The translations under genes were made by a program, and so were the position numbers. DNA of 64,000 nt from Candidatus Kuenenia stuttgartensis. Lineage in GTDB: Bacteria; Planctomycetota; Phycisphaerae; Phycisphaerales; SM1A02. The notes beneath the pieces are model-generated. The model saw only the letters and a program-made list of their open reading frames with translations, searched no databases and was not told where the DNA came from. The stretch covers positions 1-64,000 of the forward strand of contig CAMDMA010000011.1 of assembly GCA_945902075.1 (NCBI GenBank), given 5' to 3'. Positions 44,051 to 53,112 of this stretch are shown here, piece after piece (within the stretch, counting starts at the first letter, position 1; every line of letters begins with the position of its first letter).

Positions 44051-44278
44051 ATGTTTGATTGCATGAATGAGATCACTCCGCTGCCCGAGCTGTCACACGA
44101 GCTGGATGGCGTAATTTTCCAAGATCTCATTCGAGAAGTACGCAGTCTTGCGGCATCAGCGGGTTACCCCTGCATGCTTGCGAATCCGCAGATCGTCTCA
44201 GCGATCGCCTCTGAGCGACTTCTCGCGCGACAGCGCGCAGCCGCCGAACTTTCAGCCCCCACGCGCAAATCTGCCTGA
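44051..44278 (+). CDS. Possible small hypothetical protein (75 aa)
   Basis: The frame encodes MFDCMNEITPLPELSHELD and an amphipathic Leu/Ala/Arg-rich remainder (IASERLLARQRAAAEL). Codon usage is similar to neighbouring genes. The last 27 bases overlap the 3' end of the convergent deacetylase gene, and no ribosome-binding site or promoter is evident. The ATG four codons in could be the true start. Apart from this frame, the roughly 300 bases between the transglutaminase-like and deacetylase genes contain nothing I recognise. Confidence 0.4.
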   Translation: MFDCMNEITPLPELSHELDGVIFQDLIREVRSLAASAGYPCMLANPQIVSAIASERLLARQRAAAELSAPTRKSA

Positions 44279-45181
44279 GCCTAGCCACCGTTCGACCTCG
44301 CGGAAAACCACTGCGTGCAGTTCCGCAGTTCGCACCGGTGTGGGTGCGTAGCCCCCCGCGAGCACGATGCACAGCGGAATTCCTCGCCCAGCGACCTCCT
44401 TGATCACCAAGCGCTCGCGACGAGCGAGTCCGGCTTCTGTGAGTGCGAGTCGACCGAATCGATCTCCCGCTACCACATCGACCCCTGCGAGAAAGAAAAC
44501 GAGCTCAGGCCGAAAGTCGTCGAGCGTGCGCGGAAGATGGGTTGAGAGAAGCTCGAGATAACGATCATCGTTCGTGCCATCTTCAAGAGGGATGTCGAGT
44601 GACGATGGCGGCTTTCGAAGCGGAAAGTTTCGCGCGCCATGCATTGAAAATGTGAAGGTCCCGTCATCCGCGGCAAATGCGACAGCGTTCCCGTTTCCAT
44701 GATGTACATCAAGATCACAGACCAATGCGCGACCGATGAATCCCTCGCGGCGGAGCCAACGTACTGCGATCGACACATCATTGAGCGCGCAGTAGCCCTC
44801 ACCTGCATCCGGCAGAGCATGATGGGTTCCACCCGCGAGATTGCCAGCGATGCGGTGCGGGCTCTCTATCGCCATCACAGCCGCATCAATCGTTCCTTGC
44901 ACTGCAAGCCGTGCACGCCGCAAAAGTGCCGCTGACCAAGGGAAGCCGATGCGCCGCTCCTCAGCGATCGACAAGGTTCCATCACGCAGTTTCGCGACAT
45001 ACTCCGGGTCATGCGCGAGTGCGATCGACTCCCACTCTGCCTCCGCAGGTTCATGCACATCTGCATTCGTGATCACACGCTCAGCAACCAGCATTGCGTG
45101 CAGCAATGCATACTTCTGCATGGGGAACGCGTGTCCCTCAGGTAATGGAATGACATACTCGCGGTGAAAGGACACGCGCAC
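44252..45181 (-). CDS. Histone deacetylase-family protein (AcuC-like deacetylase)
   Basis: 309 residues from a GTG at 45181, where similarity begins (HREYVIPLPEGHAFPMQKY). The zinc-deacetylase landmarks are GGTHHALPDAGEGYC (paired His), VCDLDVHHGNGNA (Asp and His ligands), LAGVDVVAGDRFGRL (Asp ligand) and LAGGYA (catalytic Tyr). Bacterial relatives remove acetyl or acyl groups from lysines (AcuC) or from small molecules such as polyamines. It starts ten bases after the isocitrate dehydrogenase stop on the same strand, so the two are probably one operon. Confidence 0.9.
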   Translation of the reverse strand: MRVSFHREYVIPLPEGHAFPMQKYALLHAMLVAERVITNADVHEPAEAEWESIALAHDPEYVAKLRDGTLSIAEERRIGFPWSAALLRRARLAVQGTIDAAVMAIESPHRIAGNLAGGTHHALPDAGEGYCALNDVSIAVRWLRREGFIGRALVCDLDVHHGNGNAVAFAADDGTFTFSMHGARNFPLRKPPSSLDIPLEDGTNDDRYLELLSTHLPRTLDDFRPELVFFLAGVDVVAGDRFGRLALTEAGLARRERLVIKEVAGRGIPLCIVLAGGYAPTPVRTAELHAVVFREVERWLGSGRFARGG

Positions 45182-45191
45182 GGAATGATCG

Positions 45192-46214
45192 TTAGAGGCG
45201 CTCAACCAGCGCGCGCGCGAAGTCCATGGTTCCGAGTGAGCCGCCGAGGTCACGCGTCGTGACGCCGTCAGCCAATGCGCGGTCGTAGGCGTGGCGGATA
45301 CGCGTTGCGCAGTCTTTGAACCGCGGCTCAGCGCGACGCACCGAGAGCCAATTCAGCATCATCACGCCGGACATGATGAGCGCCAGCGGATTGGCAACGC
45401 CCTTGCCTGCGATGTCGGGAGCCGACCCGTGAACCGCTTCAAAGACCGCGCCCTTTTCGCCGATGTTCGCGCCAGGTGTCACGCCGAGTCCGCCAACCAA
45501 ACCAGCACAAAGATCGCTCATGATGTCGCCGTAGAGATTCTCCGCGAGGATGACATCGAACTTCGTGGGATCCTGCACCATCCTCATACACGCAGCGTCA
45601 ATGATCATCTCGTCGTATTCAATATCCTGGTACGACGCGTCGTGGATCTCACGCGCACAGCGAATGAAGAGTCCGTCGGTCAACTTCATGATGTTTGCTT
45701 TGTGGAACACCGTGACCTTCCGCCGACCCCGTTCGCGACAGTAGCGGAACGCGTAGTCGGCAATGCGCCGCGAGGCCGACTCTGTCGCCACCTTGATGCT
45801 GGTGGTCACGCCTTTGGCAATCTCATTCTCGATGCCCGCGTACAACCCTTCCGTGTTCTCACGAATGATGACGAGATCGACATCCTCGTACCGACTCTTG
45901 ACACCGGGCATGGAGCGAATTGGGCGCGCAGCCGCGTAAAGATCGAGCGTCTTTCGGAGGAGCACGTTTACCGAGCGAAATCCACTTCCGATGGGCGTTG
46001 TGCAGGGCCCTTTCAACGCAACGCCGTACTCAGCGATGAGATCAAGCGTCGATTGCGGGAGCAACTGCTTTTCGCCCGCAGCGAGTGCTGCCTCCCCCGC
46101 ATGACGAAGCGTCCAGGTGATATCTGCACCAGAGGCATCGATCACATGCTGCGCGGCCTCCGCAACTTCGGGACCAATACCGTCGCCAGGAATAAGCACA
46201 ACAGGAGTCGACAT
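45192..46214 (-). CDS. icd: NAD-dependent isocitrate dehydrogenase (isocitrate/isopropylmalate family)
   Basis: 340 residues from MSTPVVLIPGDGIGPEV. GSGFRSVNVLLRKTLDLYA, IIRENTEGLYAGIE, FHKANIMKLTDGLF, LYGDIMSDLCAGLVGGLG and FEAVHGSAPDIAGKG are hallmarks of the family. The SVNVLLRK and NTEGLYAG segments favour the NAD-linked isocitrate dehydrogenase subgroup (IDH3-like) over isopropylmalate dehydrogenase. It oxidatively decarboxylates isocitrate to 2-oxoglutarate. It is co-directional with, and ten bases from, a protein deacetylase gene. Confidence 0.87.
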   Translation of the reverse strand: MSTPVVLIPGDGIGPEVAEAAQHVIDASGADITWTLRHAGEAALAAGEKQLLPQSTLDLIAEYGVALKGPCTTPIGSGFRSVNVLLRKTLDLYAAARPIRSMPGVKSRYEDVDLVIIRENTEGLYAGIENEIAKGVTTSIKVATESASRRIADYAFRYCRERGRRKVTVFHKANIMKLTDGLFIRCAREIHDASYQDIEYDEMIIDAACMRMVQDPTKFDVILAENLYGDIMSDLCAGLVGGLGVTPGANIGEKGAVFEAVHGSAPDIAGKGVANPLALIMSGVMMLNWLSVRRAEPRFKDCATRIRHAYDRALADGVTTRDLGGSLGTMDFARALVERL

Positions 46215-46295
46215 AGAAGAACTTTCGATCGGAAGTGGCATCGGGCGCGCAGAGCACGACCGGTCGTGGTGAAGTCGCGAAGGATAGCGCGTGCG

Positions 46296-46330
46296 AAAAA
46301 AGACGGAAGGCGCCCTTGCGAGCGCCTTCC
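46296..46330 (-). terminator. Terminator of the NUDIX-to-LysM operon
   Basis: Read on the minus strand, GGAAGGCGC and GCGCCTTCC form a nine-base stem followed by GTCTTTTTT. It lies 70 bases after the LysM gene stop. Confidence 0.85.
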
Positions 46331-46399
46331 ATCAGTGTTCGATCAGACTGCGGGCTTTGCTCAAATCCGAACGCCGAGCCGCGCGAAACCCGCATGGGT

Positions 46400-47488
46400 T
46401 CAGTTGTCGGTTCGGCCGACGCCCTCAGCGCCTGCGACGGCAGTCTTCGCCGGAATCGAGAGCTTCTGCCCCACCTTGAGATTCTTCTCGGTGGTGCCCT
46501 TGTTGGCAGCGAGGATCTGCTTCCAGTACTTGTCCGAGCCGTAGTACTTCCGCGAGATCGAGGACGGGGTCTCACCCTTTGACACAACGTGAATCGAACC
46601 GCCGCTTGAGACAGTGCTCGAGGCTGCTGTCGTCGTCGCACGCGAGCCGATCGGGGCGTTGGTATCCGTGGTGGTCAGAGTGGCGTTTGCTGGAATGCGA
46701 ATCTTCGAACCGATCTTGAGTCGATCGGCGGCGACTAGCGGGTTGGCCTTTGAAATCAGCGTCCACTTGGTCGAATCGCCGAGATACTTTTGAGCGAGCG
46801 CTTCGAAGGTGTCGCCAGAAGCAATCACGTGGATGCGCTCACCGTTACTCGAAGCCGTGGCTGGAGGCGTAGCCGTTGGGCCGGTTGCGGTACCGAAACT
46901 GGTTGTGCCGTTCGGATTGTTCGCGCCGGTCGGAACTGGCCCACCTGCGAGCGAACCGGAGGGTAGAGCCGTGCCTGTGGTCGTGCCTGTGGTCGTGCCT
47001 GTGGCGGCTGTTGTCGCCGGTCCTCGCGCGATACCGTTCACCAACTTGGGTGCGCCGGTGGCTGAAGATGCGGTCGATGCGGTGCCGGTTCCGGTTGGCG
47101 CTGCAAAGTTGTCGCCTTTCCCGCTACCTGCCGGAGTGGAGCCGGATGGAACGAAGGGTGGCTGTGTTCGAACCGTGCCGTCGGCGCTGTTCGATGCGAG
47201 GCCAGTGCTGTTCGCGCCACTCGTGCCGTTGGTGCCAGTCACGCCAGTCGGCGTGGGCGTACTGGTTGTCGTCACTGGCGACGTTGTGGCCGAACCGGGA
47301 ACGGTCGGCGACAACGTGAGTGTCGGCGGCGTGATTACCGAACTGGAAGTCGAAGATGCGCCGGTCTCCTTCGCGGCAGTCGACTTCAAATTGTTGGGGG
47401 CGGTTGGTGCGGCAGACATGTAATACACGCCTGCTACACCAAGGAGAAGAACAAGGACGATCGCTGCGATCTTGGTACCGGTCGGCAT
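46400..47488 (-). CDS. Membrane-anchored protein with two LysM domains
   Basis: 362 residues from MPTGTKIAAIVLVLLLGVAGVYYM at 47488; the track extends back toward secDF. One N-terminal membrane anchor is followed by about 200 residues rich in Thr, Gly, Ala, Ser and Pro with TGTT repeats. Two LysM domains follow: HVIASGDTFEALAQKYLGD.. and HVVSKGETPSSISRKYYGSD.., each ending in G.KIRIPA- or GQKLSIPA-like strands. It probably binds peptidoglycan in the periplasm at the end of a long disordered linker. It is the last gene of the secretion operon and ends before a terminator. Confidence 0.87.
   Translation of the reverse strand: MPTGTKIAAIVLVLLLGVAGVYYMSAAPTAPNNLKSTAAKETGASSTSSSVITPPTLTLSPTVPGSATTSPVTTTSTPTPTGVTGTNGTSGANSTGLASNSADGTVRTQPPFVPSGSTPAGSGKGDNFAAPTGTGTASTASSATGAPKLVNGIARGPATTAATGTTTGTTTGTALPSGSLAGGPVPTGANNPNGTTSFGTATGPTATPPATASSNGERIHVIASGDTFEALAQKYLGDSTKWTLISKANPLVAADRLKIGSKIRIPANATLTTTDTNAPIGSRATTTAASSTVSSGGSIHVVSKGETPSSISRKYYGSDKYWKQILAANKGTTEKNLKVGQKLSIPAKTAVAGAEGVGRTDN
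46971..47004. repeat. Tandem 12-bp repeat inside the LysM gene linker
   Basis: GTGCCTGTGGTC occurs twice in a row and is followed by GTGCCTGTGG. In the protein it encodes the TGTT repeat of the Thr-rich linker; the unit length keeps the frame. Confidence 0.8.
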
Positions 47489-47585
47489 ATGAGTGCTCGA
47501 TTGAGTGCGACGGTATCGCAAGTGCGGACGGGTCTCGTGCTCCGGCATCCGTTCCGGCGAGAACCCGTGAAAGTGTTGGAGAAAC

Positions 47586-50500
47586 TCAAGCCGGTTGGGC
47601 GTTGCCCGCAGTCGGGACGATGGCGGCCTTCGCCCGCTCGAGCTCTTCTTCGCGCCGACTATAAACGAGAGGCGCAGCAATTGCCACCGAGCTGAACGTA
47701 CCTGCGATCAATCCGATGAGGAAGGTGTAGGCAAACGGGCGAATGCCCGTGCCGCCCAGAGCGATCAGAATGATCGCCGTTGCCAAGGTGCTGCCGCCGG
47801 TGAGAACGGTTCGACTGAAGGTCTGGTTGATCGAGAGGTTGACGGTCTCGCGGCTAATCCACGCACGCTTGCCGCGATTCTCGCGCACACGGTCGAGGAT
47901 GACGATGGTGTCGTTCAGCGAGTAACCGATGATGGTGAGGAGACCGGCGACGACGTTGAGATCGATTCGGTATTGCTCGATGTAGAGCGATGCGCCAAGG
48001 CCGGTTCCGGCAAGCGGAATCGAGAGCGCGAGGAAGCCGAGACAGATGATCACGTTGAAGGTCACGCCGACCACCGTGGCGGTTGAGAAGCGGAAACTTC
48101 CGAAGCGAACCCAGATGTAGGCAAGCATACCGATGAGGCTGAGGACAACGGCAACGACCGCGCTCGCCGCGAGGTTTTCTGCAACGATCGGGCTAAAACT
48201 CGATACCTGATCGAGACTTGCTTGTTGCGTGAGCGCTTGCTGAGCGAGGTTCCACTCCTTACTTGCGAGATTGCGATCCCACGTCTCAAGGTCGACCTTC
48301 AGGGCGTTGATCTCAGAATCGTTGACGAGGATCGCAAGCGACTTCTGCGGTCCGCTCGGATTCGTCGGATCCGCGGGCTCGAGGCCGATGACCTTCGTCG
48401 CGCGGCCCGCCGTCGCCGACCAGTCTGGCTGCGCCCGCATGCGGCGGATGCGATTCTCAATATCGCTTGTTGTGACGGGCGTGGTCAGATTGTCGACGAT
48501 GATTGCAACGCCGCCGCGGAACTCGCCAACCGGTTCTGACGACGCAGCAGGACGGCCGATGGAGGCTCCGACAAGCGCCTTCTCAAGCGGACGAGTGGAG
48601 AGCGTGTGGTCCTTGCTCTCTGAGTTGGTGAAACTGAGCGGCAGGCGGACGTCAAGATCCTTTGCGAACGCGACGACCACGCCGGCCTGGACGTCACGGC
48701 TGATGCGCGACTCGTCAAAGTCGACTGGCATATTCGGCGGGTTACCGACACGAATCTGGAAGCTCGATGCGAGGCCCTCCGGGGTCTCCTCTCCCACGGT
48801 GAGAACGTTTGCGTTTGCAAGTTGCGCGACGACGATGTCATCACCTGCCTGCTTCCCGATCTCGCGCACGCGCGCTTCGACGGACTCACGCGAAAGTCCA
48901 AGCCGACCATCACCAGCCTGCGGCTCGCCAGGTGCAGCGGGACGCGTCGACAATGTCATCGACACGCCACCACGGAACTCCGTCTCGAACATGTCGTTTC
49001 CGCGCGCGAGCACAACGACGAGCGAGAGGAGCGCGAGCGCACCGCTGCAACCGAAGAGCGTCGGCCGAAGCTGAATCCAGTCGACCTTCGGCAGCAGGAC
49101 CCGCGAGATCACCGGAATCACGGTCGGCAGCATCGGAAGCTTCTTGAGCCCCGCACCGAGCGCGACGTCAAACATCGCGCGTGTGACCCAGATTCCAGTG
49201 AACAGCGTCGTGAGGACGCCGATCGACATCGTCAGCGCGAAGCCCTTCACTTCAGTTGCGCCGACCTTATAGAGCACGACGCACACGATCAGGTTTGTGA
49301 TGTTTCCGTCGATAATGGCGCTGAGAGCTCGGCGATAGGCAGTCGCGATGGACGGCCTCAGCGGATTCCCCAATTCAAGTTCTTCTCGGATGCGCTCGTA
49401 GATCAGCACGTTGGCGTCAACCGCCATCGCCACCGAGAGCGCGACGCCCGCGAGACCTGGCAGCGTAAATGTTCCATCGACGAGCGCCATGATCCCGAAG
49501 ATCAAAAGCGTGTTGACCGCGAGGGCGATGTCTGCGACGAGCCCTGCGAGGAAGTAGTAAAAAAGCATGATCACACAGGTCACCGCCACCGAAAGCACGG
49601 TGGCCTCAAGACCCTTGGAAAGATTGTCGGCACCGATCGATGGGCCAAGGATGTTCACGGAGATCGGATCGCTCGAGACCTTTGCCTCGAGGCTTCCGGC
49701 TGTGAGCACGCGGATGAGGTACGCAATCTCCTCGTCGCTGAACTGCCCGGTGATAATGCCGTTGTCGCTGATCGTATCGTTCAAGTTTGGCGCGCTGAAG
49801 ACTTCGTCGTCGAGCACAATCGCCATCATCTCGCCGCGGTTGTTTCCGGTGAGCCGCGCCATGCGCTGGCCGCCAGCGGAATCAAGACGGAACGACACAG
49901 CCGCGCCACCAAGTCGCGGATCGGTTGTGCGATACGCGCCGGTCAGACCCCACGAGCCTGCGTCGTCGTGGGTCATCGTCTTCGCGGCCGCATCGGAGAG
50001 GAGAAGATAAATCTCCCCGCCGAACTCGCCCGCGATGAGGTCACGAGCAGCGAAGTACGCCACCGGGTCCGCGCGCAGCGCCTGCAGTTGCTCGGGCTTG
50101 TCGTACCACTGCTTCAAGTCGTTCACTGCGAACCAACGCGCGCGGCCAGGTTCACCAGCCCCCGGGCCCTTGGACGAGAGTTCCTGACGGAGCTCGTCTG
50201 GATTAACGCCGGTGGGGTTACTTGCGCGAATCGCGATGCGGAACTCAAGGACGCCCGCGCCACGCATCAATCGCATGAGATCTTCGGGGTCATCGAGGCC
50301 CGTGCGCTGGGCGATATACGCGTCGTTTGAAGCGACAAGCGCGTCGAGTTCGGAGGCAAGATTTGGGAAGTCGGACTTGATCGCAGCGAGTTCCTTCTCG
50401 CGCGGGCTCGGCCCGGTTTCCGGCTTGCCATCAACAGTCAAAACCGCATTGCCGTCCTTGTCCCGAATGATGCTCGGCGACTTCGACAGCTCGAGCGCCT

Positions 50501-51107
50501 TTGACAACTTCGAGGGAGGAAGTGTTCGAGAGAGAATCACGCCCTTGAGTGACTCGACCTTCAATTCCGCGTTTACCAATCGATCTTCGACTGGTCCGCG
50601 GAGTTCCGCTGAGGCGTTTTGCTGCTCAAGTGCGGCGAGTTCCGTTTTCGCCGCCTGCAGTCGTTGCCATTCCATCTCGAGTTCGGCGACGGCTGCGTTC
50701 AGCGTGCCGAAGCGCGCGACGGCCTTACCAGAGATGAGTGCCGACTCAAGTTCAGCAGGCGAGATTTGGGTTTTCGCGAGGAAGTCCTCGACGGCCTTCT
50801 TTGCACTCAGTTGGAGCGCACGAACCTCCGCCGAAGGAAGTGGCATGACGACTTCGATTCGGTCACGACCCTGCGGCTGCATTGCGATGTCGAGCACGCC
50901 TTGCGGATTGACGCGCTCTTTGAGCACCTCGATGACTTGCCCAAGCACCTCCTCAGGGCGCTGCGCATCGGGAATACTCACCGAGTACACAAGGCTTACT
51001 CCGCCCTGAAGGTCCTTGCCGAGGCGGATTCCCTTCTGCGAGAGTTCCCACGCACAAAATGCGCAGAGTGTGGCGACCAGAGCGAGCTTCAGCCAAGCGT
51101 TCTTCAT
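47586..51107 (-). CDS. secDF: Fused protein translocase subunits SecD-SecF
   Basis: 1173 residues. The SecD half opens with an anchor and GKDLQGGVSLVY, carries a large periplasmic P1 domain with coiled-coil sections, then SVAMAVDANVLIYERIREE. The SecF half starts near FETEFRGGVSMTL and contains GYSLNDTIVILDRVREN. About twelve membrane segments are expected. SecDF uses the proton-motive force to help pull secreted proteins through SecYEG. The SecD periplasmic domain appears longer than in E. coli, with an extra Lys/Glu/Ala-rich helical stretch around residues 110-270. Gene order tgt-yajC-secDF is the classical one. Confidence 0.96.
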   Translation of the reverse strand: MKNAWLKLALVATLCAFCAWELSQKGIRLGKDLQGGVSLVYSVSIPDAQRPEEVLGQVIEVLKERVNPQGVLDIAMQPQGRDRIEVVMPLPSAEVRALQLSAKKAVEDFLAKTQISPAELESALISGKAVARFGTLNAAVAELEMEWQRLQAAKTELAALEQQNASAELRGPVEDRLVNAELKVESLKGVILSRTLPPSKLSKALELSKSPSIIRDKDGNAVLTVDGKPETGPSPREKELAAIKSDFPNLASELDALVASNDAYIAQRTGLDDPEDLMRLMRGAGVLEFRIAIRASNPTGVNPDELRQELSSKGPGAGEPGRARWFAVNDLKQWYDKPEQLQALRADPVAYFAARDLIAGEFGGEIYLLLSDAAAKTMTHDDAGSWGLTGAYRTTDPRLGGAAVSFRLDSAGGQRMARLTGNNRGEMMAIVLDDEVFSAPNLNDTISDNGIITGQFSDEEIAYLIRVLTAGSLEAKVSSDPISVNILGPSIGADNLSKGLEATVLSVAVTCVIMLFYYFLAGLVADIALAVNTLLIFGIMALVDGTFTLPGLAGVALSVAMAVDANVLIYERIREELELGNPLRPSIATAYRRALSAIIDGNITNLIVCVVLYKVGATEVKGFALTMSIGVLTTLFTGIWVTRAMFDVALGAGLKKLPMLPTVIPVISRVLLPKVDWIQLRPTLFGCSGALALLSLVVVLARGNDMFETEFRGGVSMTLSTRPAAPGEPQAGDGRLGLSRESVEARVREIGKQAGDDIVVAQLANANVLTVGEETPEGLASSFQIRVGNPPNMPVDFDESRISRDVQAGVVVAFAKDLDVRLPLSFTNSESKDHTLSTRPLEKALVGASIGRPAASSEPVGEFRGGVAIIVDNLTTPVTTSDIENRIRRMRAQPDWSATAGRATKVIGLEPADPTNPSGPQKSLAILVNDSEINALKVDLETWDRNLASKEWNLAQQALTQQASLDQVSSFSPIVAENLAASAVVAVVLSLIGMLAYIWVRFGSFRFSTATVVGVTFNVIICLGFLALSIPLAGTGLGASLYIEQYRIDLNVVAGLLTIIGYSLNDTIVILDRVRENRGKRAWISRETVNLSINQTFSRTVLTGGSTLATAIILIALGGTGIRPFAYTFLIGLIAGTFSSVAIAAPLVYSRREEELERAKAAIVPTAGNAQPA

Positions 51108-51196
51108 AATCGAATCCAGTTTTCAATCGCGGTCGTTTGCGCCGACAGCCTGCGCGTCCATCGTAATGCGTCCATGCACGTTTTGCGCGATGCAGT

Positions 51197-51700
51197 TCAG
51201 GTTCCGGAAGCGGCAGTGTTGCGCGCGCCAGCGTCCGCCTTGTCGCTGATCTTCTCCGACTTTGTGTCGGACTCTTTGATCACAGCTTCAATCTTGCCGC
51301 GGGCGACAGTGATCTTTGTATTCGAGTTCTCATCGACTTTGAGTACCACGACATCGGGCTTGACTTCGACCACGCTGCCGATGATGCCACCAACGGTGCG
51401 CACCGAATCATGCTTCTTGATCGAAGAGAGCATCTGCTCGAACTTCTTCTTCTCGCGGCGTCCGCCGAAAATCGTCATGAGGACAAACAGAATCACTGCG
51501 CCGAAAAGGAGTACTTCGACGCCGAGACCACCTTGCGGCTTCGCGGCGGGTGTGCCGGTTGGATTGGTGGCGGTGGTCGCAGTCGTGCCATCCACGTTGA
51601 CCTGCTCGCCGGTCGCGCCGGTGGGCGGAGACTGAAGACCGAGGATTGTTGTGGCGGGGAAGGTGAGGGTGAAGGAAAGGTTTGAGGGAGTTTCGATCAT
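51197..51700 (-). CDS. yajC: Preprotein translocase subunit YajC
   Basis: 167 residues from MIETPSNLSF at 51700. A Thr/Pro-rich N-terminal extension of about 60 residues precedes the single membrane helix (GVEVLLFGAVILFVLMTIFGG). The cytoplasmic domain follows with REKKKFEQMLSSIKKHDSVRTVGGIIGSVVEV, the YajC core. The N-terminal extension is longer than in E. coli YajC. The protein associates with SecDF in the translocase. It lies between tgt and secDF. Confidence 0.93.
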   Translation of the reverse strand: MIETPSNLSFTLTFPATTILGLQSPPTGATGEQVNVDGTTATTATNPTGTPAAKPQGGLGVEVLLFGAVILFVLMTIFGGRREKKKFEQMLSSIKKHDSVRTVGGIIGSVVEVKPDVVVLKVDENSNTKITVARGKIEAVIKESDTKSEKISDKADAGARNTAASGT

Positions 51701-51855
51701 GTGTGTACCTATCGTCCGAACATGCCTGGCAAGATGCTGCGGCATCGGTGCGCTTCGAGTTCGATTCCACGCGCTGCGAAAGTCTGACGCGCATCCCGCG
51801 TCGCGCCTTCGAGGCACGCGAATCGACCGACCATGCCGACGCGTTGCGCGATGCG

Positions 51856-53112
51856 CTACGCGTGTGCACCGCCGGCCGCATCGCCCTCCGCGAGGGCCGC
51901 AATGCCTGCGTTCGAGGATCCGACCGGTGCCGTTACCACGGGCCAGCGGGTCTCGAAAGAAGGCCACGCATCATGCACGATCGTGCCCCGAATGTCCACC
52001 ATCAGACGCTGGAAGTGGCGGATGTTGTGAATGCTGAGAAGCGTCGGCCCCAACATCTCATCGGCCATAAACAGGTGCCGCAGGTAGCCGCGCGAGAATC
52101 CCCCCGCGCAGGCGAGGCAATCGCAGGACAGTTCAATGGGTCCTTGGTCGAGCGTGTGGCGCGCGTTTCGGATTCGCAGCGGCCCGGTTGAGGTGAACGC
52201 GTAACCCTTTCGACCATTTCGCGTCGGCAGTACGCAGTCAAACATGTCGACCCCCGCCCGAACCGCCGCGACAATGTCGCGCTCGTAACCCACCCCCATG
52301 AGGTAGCGCGGCCGGGCATCGGGCAGCATCGGAGCGACGGCAGCAACGGTTTTGTGGATCTCGTCCGGACTCTCACCAACCGCAACTCCACCGATCGCAA
52401 AGCCCGGCAGATCGAACGCACAGATCTGCTCGACGGAGCGTCGGCGCAGGTCGAGATCGGTGCCCCCCTGCACGATACCGAAGAGCCCCTGCTCTGCCGG
52501 GCGTGCGTGCGCTGCGAGACAGCGGCCGAGCCAACGTGCGGTCCGATCGATTGCGTCCTCGAGGCGTCGGCGGTGATCTGCCGGTGTTGATCGACGCTTG
52601 CGCGAGAGTTGCGGATCGCTTGGCTCAACGTCCGGCCGAAGTGCGGGCGGGCAGTCGTCGAAGGCCATCATGATGTCGCTCCCGATCGCATTCTGAACAG
52701 CGATTGAGCGTTCGGGTGAGAGCATGACCTTCGAACCGTCGATGAACGAGCGGAACTCCACCCCTTCCTCGCTGATTTTTGTGCCGTCGGTCATCGACCA
52801 GGCCTGAAAGCCACCGGAGTCGGTCAGGATCGGCTTGCGCCAACGCATGAACGCATGGCTTCCACCGAAGTGTGCGATCCGCTCCGCACCCGGTCGAAGC
52901 ATCAGGTGGTAGGCGTTGTTGAGAATGATCTGTGAGCCGGTCGATTCGATTTGATCGGGCGTGAGCCCTTTCATCGTGGCAGCGGTCGCCACCGGCATGA
53001 ACGCCGGTGTTTCAAAGGTTCCATGACGCGTGGTCACCACCCCGCGACGAGCCTGCGTCGACGCGGAGCGGGCCGTGATCTCAAACCGAATCGCTTCAGT
53101 TCCGCCGGCCAT
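51856..53112 (-). CDS. tgt: Queuine tRNA-ribosyltransferase
   Basis: 418 residues from the ATG at 53112, with AGGAAG upstream and overlapping the rhomboid gene end by 17 bases. TDSGGFQAWSM, FGIVQGGTDLDLRRRS, GGVAVGESPDEI and the catalytic FDCVLPTRNGRKG are present. The zinc site CDCLACAGGFSRGYLRHL and later IHNIRHF complete the family pattern. The enzyme swaps guanine-34 for preQ1 in tRNAs with GUN anticodons. Its position before yajC-secDF is widely conserved. No other queuosine gene is in the window. Confidence 0.96.
   Translation of the reverse strand: MAGGTEAIRFEITARSASTQARRGVVTTRHGTFETPAFMPVATAATMKGLTPDQIESTGSQIILNNAYHLMLRPGAERIAHFGGSHAFMRWRKPILTDSGGFQAWSMTDGTKISEEGVEFRSFIDGSKVMLSPERSIAVQNAIGSDIMMAFDDCPPALRPDVEPSDPQLSRKRRSTPADHRRRLEDAIDRTARWLGRCLAAHARPAEQGLFGIVQGGTDLDLRRRSVEQICAFDLPGFAIGGVAVGESPDEIHKTVAAVAPMLPDARPRYLMGVGYERDIVAAVRAGVDMFDCVLPTRNGRKGYAFTSTGPLRIRNARHTLDQGPIELSCDCLACAGGFSRGYLRHLFMADEMLGPTLLSIHNIRHFQRLMVDIRGTIVHDAWPSFETRWPVVTAPVGSSNAGIAALAEGDAAGGAHA

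Noticed and set aside
45192-46214. Isopropylmalate dehydrogenase (leuB) for the isocitrate dehydrogenase gene
   Set aside because: The substrate-loop segment SVNVLLRK and NTEGLYAG fit the NAD-isocitrate subgroup better, and no leu genes are nearby. The alternative is not fully excluded.
48822-50330. A 502-residue plus-strand open frame opposite secDF
   Set aside because: It lies wholly inside secDF, and its residue composition (many Arg, His, Asp) is typical of shadow frames.
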